DNA of 64,000 nt from G963676095 sp963676095 (GTDB taxonomy: Bacteria; Bacteroidota; Bacteroidia; Bacteroidales; Prolixibacteraceae), in assembly GCA_963676095.1 (NCBI GenBank), contig OY781040.1:4154001-4218000 (forward strand), read 5' to 3'. The translations under genes and the position numbers were made by a program. Below, in pieces: positions 36,377 through 44,771 of the stretch. The notes under the pieces are model-generated. The model did no database searches, was not told the DNA's origin, and was given only the letters and a program-made list of their open reading frames with translations. How positions within the stretch are numbered: the stretch's first letter is position 1; each line of letters starts with the position of its first letter.

Positions 36377-37849
36377 ATGAAAAATATATTTTTTATCATC
36401 ACACTAGTGACTATTTTCTTCTTCACATGCAGCAATAAGCAAGATGAAAAAGTTTCATTTGATAATATAAAAAAACAACTAACAGAAGCTACCTCGATAA
36501 ATCAAGATAGAAAACAAAATCAATCAGATACTACACTAGATTCAGAGATAAAAGACAACAATGGAGTAACTGATTTAGTAAAAAAGGACTCCCTAACAAA
36601 ATTGGATGACACTAAAACAGATGAAAAGAGTCAAAAAGGCGTCCCAAAAACAAGCACTACTTTTTCTAAAGAAAACGTTAAAGATGAGGAAAAAGATGGT
36701 CTTGATAAATTAATTGTTGGATCTCAAAAAGTTTTATGGAAATTACTTATTGGAATTCTGGTTCTTACTGCAATCTCCTTTCTAATAATAAAAATTAATA
36801 AAGCAATCAAAGATTATATAAGCGCACAATTAAAGATTGAAGAGAAGCTTACTAAAATTGAAAACAACATTGATCATCTTAAAAAAGAACTTTCCGATTT
36901 AAAGAGTTCTTCAACATTAAAACAACAGTCAATGGAAGAGCATAAAAAAATGCAAAACATTTTAGAAGAAAACAAATTGACTGATATGGAGCTTAATAAT
37001 TTGAAAGAAATAAATGAAAACAATTGGTTGACCATAGCTGCAAGTCAAATTGGGTTATCACATTTAAAAAGTAATCCACCTACACCGTGTCAGGATAATC
37101 ACTTTCATAAATCAATGAACAATGATTGGCAATTGGCTATTGTTTGCGACGGTGCAGGAAGTTCTAAATATTCTCACATAGGTTCCGCATTAATGGCAAA
37201 AGAACTATTGCCTCAACTATTTGATAAATATTTACAAACACAGAAATGGTATATCGACAAAAAGTCACCATTAGATATAGAATGGAGAGAACTATCAATT
37301 AAGGCCTTGAAAGAGTGTCATTTGATATTTACAAATAAAATTCAAAATGAATTTGAAAATAAGACCATTAGGGAGTATGCATGCACTGTTATTTTGACTC
37401 TTTATAACTCCACTACTGCATTAATCTTAAATGTAGGAGATGGTAGAGGCGGCTATTTAAATAAAGCTGGTTATTTTAAACCATTGTTTGTTCCTTACAA
37501 AGGGAAAGAGTCTAATTCTACTGTTTTTATAACATCTCCAATCTGGGATACTCCTGATATATTCATTCAAACAAATATTATAAACGAGCCTTTACTATCT
37601 GTTTTTATCTTATCGGATGGAATGGAAAAAATCTCATTTAACTGTTCTTTGATGGAGGATGGTAAATGGAGCGATCCAAATATACCTTTCAAAAAGTTCT
37701 TTTATCCAATTTTAACTCAGATGAATAATACTCCTAACGGGAAAGAAAAAAATTTGCAAAACATGTGGGAAAACTTTTTAAAATCAGGGCATAAAGACAT
37801 TGCAAATGAATCTGATGATAAAACAATGATTGTATCCTTATTAAAATAA
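36377..37849 (+). CDS. Membrane-anchored PP2C-like phosphatase of the triad
   Basis: 490 residues. An N-terminal hydrophobic segment (IFFIITLVTIFFFTC) looks like a signal or lipoprotein peptide. A Lys/Asp/Thr-rich linker (about 22-115), a membrane helix (about 120-140) and a coiled coil (about 140-205) follow. The PP2C_2 domain covers about 220-490, with VCDGAGSSKYSH (Asp258, a metal ligand), ACTVILTL, LNVGDGRGG, FILSDGMEK and the closing SDDKTMIVSLL. The phosphatase domain probably faces the cytoplasm. It follows the vWA gene and precedes the kinase gene. The long charged linker and extra membrane helix are unusual for TerY-P phosphatases as I know them. Confidence 0.87.
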   Translation: MKNIFFIITLVTIFFFTCSNKQDEKVSFDNIKKQLTEATSINQDRKQNQSDTTLDSEIKDNNGVTDLVKKDSLTKLDDTKTDEKSQKGVPKTSTTFSKENVKDEEKDGLDKLIVGSQKVLWKLLIGILVLTAISFLIIKINKAIKDYISAQLKIEEKLTKIENNIDHLKKELSDLKSSSTLKQQSMEEHKKMQNILEENKLTDMELNNLKEINENNWLTIAASQIGLSHLKSNPPTPCQDNHFHKSMNNDWQLAIVCDGAGSSKYSHIGSALMAKELLPQLFDKYLQTQKWYIDKKSPLDIEWRELSIKALKECHLIFTNKIQNEFENKTIREYACTVILTLYNSTTALILNVGDGRGGYLNKAGYFKPLFVPYKGKESNSTVFITSPIWDTPDIFIQTNIINEPLLSVFILSDGMEKISFNCSLMEDGKWSDPNIPFKKFFYPILTQMNNTPNGKEKNLQNMWENFLKSGHKDIANESDDKTMIVSLLK

Positions 37850-37869
37850 AACATCAAAACTATAGACTT

Positions 37870-39579
37870 ATGGATATTTATATTTCAGGTAAAACTGGTG
37901 AAATCATAAATCTAGGCAATAAAATAGCCAAAGGAGGTGAGGGCACAATATTCGATGTTACTAATCCGGGGAATTCACTTTGTTTCAAGTTATATCTAGA
38001 AAAATTAAGAACTGAGGAGCGTGAGAAGAAACTTAAATATATGTGTGCTAACGCCCCCGCGGAATTAAGTCATAAAAGATTTCTTTTATGCTGGCCGTTA
38101 GATGTAATATATTGTAATGGCGAGTTTGTTGGTTATATCATGGAGAAAGCATTTATAGAAAGTCAGGCTCCATACCACTTATGCTTACCTGAGATCCCCG
38201 AGAAACTTGGTTCTGTATGGTCGGCAAGGTTCAAAAGAGGAACAACAGAAGGCGATATCAACCGGTTAAAATTGTGCTTAAATATTGCAGCAGCGGTTGC
38301 ACGAATTCATCAATCACATAAATATGTACTCGTTGACCTCAAACCGCAAAACTTATTGGTCACTACTGATGGGAAAGTGTCCTTAATTGACTTAGATTCT
38401 TTACAAATCTCGGATGGAAAATCTATATTCTTTAAGGCTCCTGTTTCTACACCAGAATATAGTCCCCCTGAAGCAAAAGCGATTCTAAATTCTGGAAAAC
38501 CAATTCCCGAATCATGGGATTCTTTTTCGCTTGGAGTACTTATTTATGAAATATTATGTGGCATACATCCATTTGCTGCAACAGCTGATGCTCCATACCA
38601 CGAAGTAAATACGATCAGTGAAAAAATAGAGAAACAACTTTCCCCATTAACATGTGATAAAAAAGTATTTAAAATAATTCCTCCACCCCATCAGGTATTC
38701 GATTTACATTCAGATAATTTAAAAAATCTTTTACGACAGATTTTTGCAGGTACGTTTAATAATGGAACAACACGTCCAAACGTGGAGTTAATCGGGAAAA
38801 CCTTATATGATGAAATTGGATATTATAGAAATTATGAAGAAAAAATCGAATGTCAAAAAAATGTACAATTAATTAGCGAACTCAAAAAAGAAAAACAGGA
38901 CTTAATAAATCGCGAAAAATGGCTTAATGAGCGATGGGATGAAAGCAAAAAAGAAATAGAATATTTAAAGGTTACGTCTAAAAAAGGAGTCAATAAGGGG
39001 GTAGTGACATTCCTGATAATTGCTCTTATTATTTTGGTAATTGCATTTATTAGTACTTATCAAAACCAAGAAGACTCCTTATCTTCTCTACGAATAAGAA
39101 ATTCTGATTTAACAGAACAACTATCCGGCTTAGAAAAACAGAAAGAAACAATTAATGATCTACAGAGTGAACTAGGTATTATACAGGAAAAATTTCCCCC
39201 ATTCGTTGTCAAAAAAATCGAGTTCCGATCGACAGATTATTATGACAACCTCAAAATTGACTATGGATATTCACTATATAGGTCTGACTGCTACTATATA
39301 AATCCTCGCATTAAATATTATGCAGCAAAGTCTGGTTCGTATGACATTTATATCAAAATTTATACGCCAGATGGAAGCATGAAAACAGGCTCAAGTTCTC
39401 CATCAGGATATTGTACTATGAACAAATCTGTCAGTATCTATAAAGGGAATAATTCTATTGAACTATCAGGCTGGGGAAATAATTCAGGTAATAGTTATAG
39501 TTATGGAACTTATCGTTATGAGATATGGATTAACGGTGAAATAATAGGTAGTCAAGATTTTTATATCAGTAACTATTAG
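37870..39579 (+). CDS. Membrane-anchored protein kinase of the triad
   Basis: 569 residues. The kinase domain covers about 10-320: Gly-rich loop KIAKGGEGTIFDV, Lys40 (CFKLYLEK), catalytic loop VLVDLKPQNLLV (Asp156, Lys158, Asn161) and the metal-binding LIDLDSLQI (Asp174). The usual HRD His is Val, as is common in TerY-P-type kinases. Also seen: STPEYSPPE and the helix SWDSFSLGVLIYEILCGIHP. A coiled coil, a membrane helix (about 378-396), another coiled coil and a beta-rich C-terminal domain (about 440-569) follow, probably periplasmic. This suggests the kinase senses an outside signal. The gene ends 5 bp before the next one. Confidence 0.9.
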   Translation: MDIYISGKTGEIINLGNKIAKGGEGTIFDVTNPGNSLCFKLYLEKLRTEEREKKLKYMCANAPAELSHKRFLLCWPLDVIYCNGEFVGYIMEKAFIESQAPYHLCLPEIPEKLGSVWSARFKRGTTEGDINRLKLCLNIAAAVARIHQSHKYVLVDLKPQNLLVTTDGKVSLIDLDSLQISDGKSIFFKAPVSTPEYSPPEAKAILNSGKPIPESWDSFSLGVLIYEILCGIHPFAATADAPYHEVNTISEKIEKQLSPLTCDKKVFKIIPPPHQVFDLHSDNLKNLLRQIFAGTFNNGTTRPNVELIGKTLYDEIGYYRNYEEKIECQKNVQLISELKKEKQDLINREKWLNERWDESKKEIEYLKVTSKKGVNKGVVTFLIIALIILVIAFISTYQNQEDSLSSLRIRNSDLTEQLSGLEKQKETINDLQSELGIIQEKFPPFVVKKIEFRSTDYYDNLKIDYGYSLYRSDCYYINPRIKYYAAKSGSYDIYIKIYTPDGSMKTGSSSPSGYCTMNKSVSIYKGNNSIELSGWGNNSGNSYSYGTYRYEIWINGEIIGSQDFYISNY

Positions 39580-39584
39580 GATTT

Positions 39585-40631
39585 ATGCAACAATTTTTCA
39601 TAAAACGACAAGAAAAGGAACTTGGTCCTTTTACAGGTGACCAAATCAAAACAGCTTTTCAAAAAGGACAAATTCTTAAAAAGGATTTAATCAGACATTC
39701 CAATTCGGAGAAATGCATTTCAGTATCTGATTTTTTTAAACATAATGGGTTAATTCTTTCCCAATCAACAGAGGACATAGGAACAGTATTCACCAATTTC
39801 TTTAAATTGGTATTTGTTTTTCTCAATTTTCCTAAATATATGGGAAAAAGCTGGAATGAAAATAAAATTATTATTTTCCTATCTAGTATTGTCTTAATCC
39901 CTGTTGGTGTAATATTGTTTTCATCATTTCCGGAAATTAGCTATAGCATTTTTGGATTGTACTTTGCTTTGATTTGGGCATTAATCCTATATAAAACAAT
40001 AGGTACAGATCAGGTGAAGTTATGGCACACCATTGCATTGTTCTTTGCGACAATAATATTTTCTATTATTTTCATTAATATACTTCATTCAACTCCTTTC
40101 CGAGTTTTAGTAGATACTGCCCTGGCTTCTGAGAATCTTGTGGTCAAGTTCATTGCTATGTTTATAGGTGTAGGTCTAGTTGAAGAATTTTGCAAACAAC
40201 TTTTTGTATATATTCTGATTTTGAAATCGCCAACTGTCATAAGCACAAAAACGGCAATATTTTATGGAATGATTTGCGGTTTGGCTTTTGGAATATTTGA
40301 AGGAGTTGAATATCAAATGGGGGTTAATAAGACTATGGATGTTGATATGAATTATTACTATAATTTACTACGATTAACATCACTACCTTTTTTTCATGCA
40401 ATATGGGCTGGCATTGGAGCTTTTTTCATCTCTTTAAGCTTTATCGATTTAAGATATAATATTAGTTATAAAATAATCGGCTTGATCTTACCTGCATTTA
40501 TTCATGCAACTTACAATTCATTCGGGTGGACATTGCCTGGAATTGGTATTATTATTATAGCAACAATATTATTAATGACTTATTTGGCAAGAGGTAAAAC
40601 CATAAGTTTAACGGTAAATAAAATCAACTAA
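39585..40631 (+). CDS. GYF_2 and PrsW/CAAX-type membrane protease
   Basis: 348 residues. Residues about 1-55 are a GYF_2-type domain (QQFFIKRQEKELGPFTGDQI), followed by about eight membrane helices. Within them lie the PrsW-like motifs: VEEFCKQLFV (Glu-Glu-x-x-Lys), GIFEGVEYQ (Phe-Glu), FFHAIWAG and FIHATYNSFG, whose Glu and His residues form the active site of this intramembrane peptidase family. The enzyme probably cleaves a membrane protein to pass on a signal. The gene is 5 bp after the kinase gene and overlaps the next start by 1 bp, so it belongs to the triad operon. Confidence 0.86.
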   Translation: MQQFFIKRQEKELGPFTGDQIKTAFQKGQILKKDLIRHSNSEKCISVSDFFKHNGLILSQSTEDIGTVFTNFFKLVFVFLNFPKYMGKSWNENKIIIFLSSIVLIPVGVILFSSFPEISYSIFGLYFALIWALILYKTIGTDQVKLWHTIALFFATIIFSIIFINILHSTPFRVLVDTALASENLVVKFIAMFIGVGLVEEFCKQLFVYILILKSPTVISTKTAIFYGMICGLAFGIFEGVEYQMGVNKTMDVDMNYYYNLLRLTSLPFFHAIWAGIGAFFISLSFIDLRYNISYKIIGLILPAFIHATYNSFGWTLPGIGIIIIATILLMTYLARGKTISLTVNKIN

Positions 40632-41095
40632 TGAAAAGGTATTATGTTATGATTAATGGACAACAGCAGGGTCCATATACAATGAGTCAAATTAAAGAAA
40701 TGGGGTTGGACAGTTCCACCTATGTATTCAATAATGAACTTAGCAGTCAATGGTTAAAGTTGAGCGATGTTCCAGAATTTAATAATATTACACCGCCACC
40801 ATTTACACCACCACCTATTACATCAAAATCAAATGTTACGAACAATAATCAGACGCAAGTTCCTCCTAAAAACTGGCTTCTCGAATCAATACTCGTTACT
40901 ATCTTTTGTTGTATCCCTTTTGGCATAGTAGGTATTCTTAGTGCAAGAAAGGTAGAAACACTATTTTATCAAGGAGATAGTGCTGGTGCTCAAAAAGCTT
41001 CTGAGGATGCAAAGAAATGGACAATCGTATCATTAATATGTGGAATAGTAGCTGCTATTATTGGCTTCATATTTGGCGTTTTAGGTGAATTGTAA
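40631..41095 (+). CDS. GYF_2 and CD225/dispanin-like membrane protein
   Basis: 154 residues. The N-terminus repeats the GYF_2 theme (YYVMINGQQQGPYTMSQIKE). After a Pro/Thr-rich linker comes NWLLESILVTIFCCIPFGIV, then AGAQKASEDAKKW and the helix WTIVSLICGIVAAIIGFIF. This matches the CD225/dispanin fold (two helices, the first re-entrant), to which mammalian IFITM antiviral proteins belong. In bacteria the family is common and its role unknown. The gene overlaps both neighbours, in the operon between the PrsW-like and DUF2752 genes. Confidence 0.82.
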   Translation: MKRYYVMINGQQQGPYTMSQIKEMGLDSSTYVFNNELSSQWLKLSDVPEFNNITPPPFTPPPITSKSNVTNNNQTQVPPKNWLLESILVTIFCCIPFGIVGILSARKVETLFYQGDSAGAQKASEDAKKWTIVSLICGIVAAIIGFIFGVLGEL

Positions 41096-41477
41096 AAATA
41101 GTTACATCATAAAAGGAATAATGTTCTTGGGGCTGATTGTTCTTATTGTTTTTTATATGAACAACAACCCCTTGAACTGTAAATTTTGTCCTAAATGCCC
41201 ATTTTATGTCATTACTGGCTATAAATGTCCTGGGTGTGGTTCGCAAAGAGCAATACATTATCTTTTAAACCTTGATTTAAAGAATGCAATTAAAGAAAAT
41301 GTATTACTTGTTATATCAATTCCATACATAATTGTTGGATTCATTTTTGAACTAAATAAGAATATGACTCCTAAGGCACTTCAATGGAGAAAACTCCTAT
41401 TTGGAACAAAGGCAACAAACGTTATTTTAATTTTGATTCTAACATTTTGGATATTCAGGAATTTCAATTATTGCTGA
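41085..41477 (+). CDS. DUF2752 membrane protein
   Basis: 130 residues from a GTG start at 41085, which overlaps the previous gene by 11 bp; the ATG at 41121 (MFLGLIVL) is an alternative. The signature YKCPGCGSQRAIHYLLNLDL fits DUF2752: a Cys-Pro-x-Cys-Gly-x-x-Arg core next to membrane helices (about 15-30, 60-85 and 110-128). Extra Cys pairs (CKFCPKCPF) could bind zinc. The function of the family is unknown. Confidence 0.82.
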   Translation: MNCKNSYIIKGIMFLGLIVLIVFYMNNNPLNCKFCPKCPFYVITGYKCPGCGSQRAIHYLLNLDLKNAIKENVLLVISIPYIIVGFIFELNKNMTPKALQWRKLLFGTKATNVILILILTFWIFRNFNYC

Positions 41478-41530
41478 GTGAGATAATTTAATTTAAACAT
41501 ATTAATTATAATTTTATTACATTATTTATT

Positions 41531-42652
41531 ATGGGAATCTCATTATTGCAAACGGTTATCATATTTGTAAGTTGCTTCAATATTGCTAAATACGTTTCTA
41601 ATCGTAACCATCCTAAATGGGGATTATATGGAGTATTACTTTCTATGCCTATTTCGCTTATTGTTAGCTTTATTATGGAGGGTTTTGGTTTTAAAATCGC
41701 TGAATATGGCGATTATTCATTAAAAGCATATTTGTCTGATTGTACTTTATCTTTCTCCCAAGCTTTAACAACTATCGTCATTTTTACAATCTGGATGATG
41801 GTATTAAAATTGAAACCGGCAAAAAATAAACAACAAAGATCCCTTGGACGAATTTTTAAAATCATACAGATTCTTTGGATAATTGATGGTATTAGTATTT
41901 TTTTCATATTTATGGCAAGAGATATGAATGATGTCAGTGATGCACTTCATATACAATTAGACAATTCCATTGCAATGTCGAGTTGGACAATGGGAATGGG
42001 ATATCTTATTTATTTAAGAAAAAGAAACAGAATGAAAAGTATTGAAACGATATTAGAAGCAGATAAAAGGCCTCCCGTGTTGTTTTTACGTTCATTCGAA
42101 ACAGAAAACATTCGTATTCGTAGAACCACCAATTCATTTATAAAACCACTCTCAAATTCTATCCGCTATTATGTTGGATATACGTTTGATGAATTAATTG
42201 AACCTGAAATAACAAAAAAAATTGGTCCATTTATTACTCTTGGCAATTCTAAAGATTATCTTCCAATGCTAGGTGCGGCAAGGAGCTATGTGCACGATAA
42301 TAATTGGCAACTAGCCATCAAAAGTTATTGTCAGCAAGCATCGGTAATTCTTTTCCTTGAAAGTATTCAAAATGGTGCAAAATGGGAGCTGGAATATATA
42401 AGACAAAATATTGAGCCACAAAAACTCTTTATTGTCACTTTCTCAAAAAAGTTTAAAACTCAAAGAGCTAATTGGTATAATTTCAAAGAATTACTTTTAA
42501 ATGCAGGATATTATATTCCATTTAATAATCCAGGTTATGGTGTGGTTATTAGTTTTAATAATAATTGGGAAGCTCAAATCATTAGACAAAATTGTAAATT
42601 ACCAAAGGATTATGCAAATACTATTTCTTTAATGCTCCATTCTTTTCAATAA
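41531..42652 (+). CDS. Membrane protein with C-terminal TIR-like domain
   Basis: 373 residues. The N-terminal half has five or six membrane helices (about 5-20, 30-50, 75-95, 110-130 and 145-165). The C-terminal part (about 180-360) starts RPPVLFLRSFETENIRIR and contains FITLGNSKDYLPMLGAARSY, AIKSYCQQASVILFLESIQN and GAKWELEYIRQNIEPQKLF. This is the LRSF-type domain that I place near TIR/nucleoside-deoxyribosyltransferase-like folds from the order of its strands; the match is by pattern only. If it degrades a nucleotide such as NAD, it could be an effector of the system. The gene follows the DUF2752 gene by 53 bp. Confidence 0.7.
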   Translation: MGISLLQTVIIFVSCFNIAKYVSNRNHPKWGLYGVLLSMPISLIVSFIMEGFGFKIAEYGDYSLKAYLSDCTLSFSQALTTIVIFTIWMMVLKLKPAKNKQQRSLGRIFKIIQILWIIDGISIFFIFMARDMNDVSDALHIQLDNSIAMSSWTMGMGYLIYLRKRNRMKSIETILEADKRPPVLFLRSFETENIRIRRTTNSFIKPLSNSIRYYVGYTFDELIEPEITKKIGPFITLGNSKDYLPMLGAARSYVHDNNWQLAIKSYCQQASVILFLESIQNGAKWELEYIRQNIEPQKLFIVTFSKKFKTQRANWYNFKELLLNAGYYIPFNNPGYGVVISFNNNWEAQIIRQNCKLPKDYANTISLMLHSFQ

Positions 42653-42678
42653 GGTCATAATGTTAGAATATATCACAA

Positions 42679-43668
42679 ATGAATAACAACTTAAATATTA
42701 TGAAAAAAGCTCTTGTTGTTGGTATAAATAATTATCCAAATTCTCCCCTTGAGGGATGCATTAATGATGCTACCGAAATAGCTAATCTCTTAGAAACAAA
42801 CGGAGATGGTTCCCGAAATTTTGATGTGAAACTGAAAAAGGATGTTCCAACCAAATCGGAATTGAAAAGTTTAATCAGGGAACTGTTTAAAGGTGACAAT
42901 GATATTGCACTCTTTTACTTCTCTGGACATGGATCTGTCAATGAATTTGATGGATATGTTGTAACACCTGATCACGCAAAAGATGATCCTGGTGTTTCCA
43001 TGAATGATATCCTCCTGCTTGCCAATGAATCACAAGCTAAAAACAAAATCATCATCCTCGATTGTTGTTTCTCTGGAAATATGGGATCTCCAATGTCCAT
43101 TGGAGGTGAAACTGCTCTTATTAAAGAGGGTGTTATTATTTTAACCGCAAGCCGCGATAATGAATATTCCATGGAGATCAGGGGACATGGGGTTTTTACC
43201 CAATTACTGCTCGATGCACTGCAGGGAGGTGCTGCCGATTTAAACGGTCATATTACGCCGGGAAGTATCTATGCCTTTATTGATCAGGCTTTGGGGGCCT
43301 GGGATCAACGCCCGATCTTCAAAACCAATATTACACAGTTTATCTCATTACGGACTGTTAAACCTACCGTTTCCATTGAGGTTATGCAGAAAATAACTGA
43401 ATATTTCGAAACCCCGACGGATCTTTATGATTTAGATCCGTCATATGAAGACACCAACTCTCCAGAAGTAGTGCATAAAGTAAAAGTGCCTTACGCTAAT
43501 CCGGATAATGTGACAAAATTTAAGCACCTTCAAAAACTACAAAGTGTTGGGTTGGTTGAACCTGTTGATGCGAAGTTCATGTATTTTGCCGCAATGGAAT
43601 CGAAAGCCTGTCGGCTTACCAGTATGGGCTATCTCTACTGGAAATTGGTAAAAAGCAAACGAATATAG
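42679..43668 (+). CDS. Caspase-like cysteine peptidase (C14 family)
   Basis: 329 residues from 42679, with the alternative ATG at 42700 (MKKALVVGINNY). The p20-like domain covers about 8-215: catalytic His84 in FYFSGHGS, catalytic Cys130 in IIILDCCFSGN, and substrate-pocket strands. This is a bacterial metacaspase/orthocaspase, usually cutting after Arg or Lys. A C-terminal domain (about 235-329) ends in a winged-helix-like module (LQSVGLVEPVDAKF). In bacterial conflict systems such peptidases kill the infected cell when triggered. The second half of the gene is visibly richer in G and C than the first, which suggests recombination. The triad is a likely regulator. Confidence 0.9.
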   Translation: MNNNLNIMKKALVVGINNYPNSPLEGCINDATEIANLLETNGDGSRNFDVKLKKDVPTKSELKSLIRELFKGDNDIALFYFSGHGSVNEFDGYVVTPDHAKDDPGVSMNDILLLANESQAKNKIIILDCCFSGNMGSPMSIGGETALIKEGVIILTASRDNEYSMEIRGHGVFTQLLLDALQGGAADLNGHITPGSIYAFIDQALGAWDQRPIFKTNITQFISLRTVKPTVSIEVMQKITEYFETPTDLYDLDPSYEDTNSPEVVHKVKVPYANPDNVTKFKHLQKLQSVGLVEPVDAKFMYFAAMESKACRLTSMGYLYWKLVKSKRI

Positions 43669-43687
43669 AATTAATAATAATCTTAAG

Positions 43688-44149
43688 ATGGATAAAAGAG
43701 AAGCCGAAATAAAATTTAATCCAATCTATTTTGAACAATATAAGATGTATGTAGAATTAACAGACAGAATAAGTTCGCGGAGGATGAATGCCAATTCTTT
43801 CTTTCTCAGTGCCAATACTCTTTTGCTTGGCACCCTTTCTGTTCTAATGAAGGAAAACTTTCTTTCATCATCAATCCTTGGGTTATTACCAATTCTTGCA
43901 GCGTTACTTCTTTGCATTGCATGGTGGTTTATTGTGCGGTCGTACAGGCAACTCAACAGTGGAAAGTTTAAGGTGATAAACCAAATGGAACGAAATTTAC
44001 CAATAGCACCATTTGATCTTGAATGGAACGAGTTAGGTTCTGGAAGAAATATGAAGAAATATCTTCCGATTACCTACATCGAAAATATTGTACCAATTTG
44101 TTTTGGAATACTCTATTTGGTATTGGCTCTATTGCTGCTAACTTGTTGA
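43688..44149 (+). CDS. RipA-like small membrane protein
   Basis: 153 residues with three hydrophobic segments (about 35-55, 60-85 and 130-150). The motif WFIVRSYRQLNSGKFKVINQ and the following NLPIAPFDLEWNELG fit the RipA family of small membrane proteins, known from Francisella and seen beside many bacterial conflict genes. Its role is unknown; pore formation or membrane signalling is possible. The gene lies 19 bp after the caspase gene and 9 bp before the next one. Confidence 0.68.
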   Translation: MDKREAEIKFNPIYFEQYKMYVELTDRISSRRMNANSFFLSANTLLLGTLSVLMKENFLSSSILGLLPILAALLLCIAWWFIVRSYRQLNSGKFKVINQMERNLPIAPFDLEWNELGSGRNMKKYLPITYIENIVPICFGILYLVLALLLLTC

Positions 44150-44158
44150 GATAAAAAT

Positions 44159-44749
44159 ATGAAATTGGTTTACTATTCCCATCCCAATCATAAAACGTAT
44201 TGGTGTCCTTGTTGCAATAGGTTCAGTTTAGTACCTATGAATGATTTAACTATTCCATTATGTCCTGTTCATCAGGTCGAAATGGTTTCAGATCCCAGGG
44301 ATCCGATTAGGACAAAAGCAAATGCTCCAATTGATAATCCTGAAAGACATCCAAAAACGAAACGCTGTTGGGAGCCGAATGAAGAAGATATATTGAAAGA
44401 GAAGTTGGCTTGTGTATCATCTATGCTTGTACAAGTGCCTATTGAATCGTCTATTGCACTTATTTCTAACACTGAAGATGAAGATCTCAAACATTACGTG
44501 ATGAAAGTGTTGAATGACGAGGGTAGAACTAAAATTTGGTTTTCAGAACCCGATCCAAGACACCTGTGGGTAAATAAACTAGATCCAGATTGGACTGATA
44601 AATTCGGAAAAGCATTAAAAGATTGTGAGGTAGCATTGTATATCTGTCGACCAAACACACAACCAAATAATGCGACTGAATGGGAATTGGAAACACTTAG
44701 AAATTTCAATAAAAAAGTATTTGTGTGTGAACTGGATTTTAAGTTGTAA
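44159..44749 (+). CDS. Zinc-ribbon and TIR-like protein
   Basis: 196 residues. The N-terminus looks like a zinc ribbon (WCPCCNRF and LCPVHQVEM). The C-terminal half (about 95-196) has SSIALISNTEDEDLKHYVMK, ALKDCEVALYICRPN and ATEWELETLRNFNKKVFVCE, a Rossmann-like pattern with a Trp-Glu pair as in the preceding TIR-like genes. I call it TIR-like by pattern only; a DUF4062-type domain is an alternative. It is 22 bp before the next gene in the array. Confidence 0.55.
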   Translation: MKLVYYSHPNHKTYWCPCCNRFSLVPMNDLTIPLCPVHQVEMVSDPRDPIRTKANAPIDNPERHPKTKRCWEPNEEDILKEKLACVSSMLVQVPIESSIALISNTEDEDLKHYVMKVLNDEGRTKIWFSEPDPRHLWVNKLDPDWTDKFGKALKDCEVALYICRPNTQPNNATEWELETLRNFNKKVFVCELDFKL

Positions 44750-44771
44750 TTTATGAATTTCCATTAAAATT

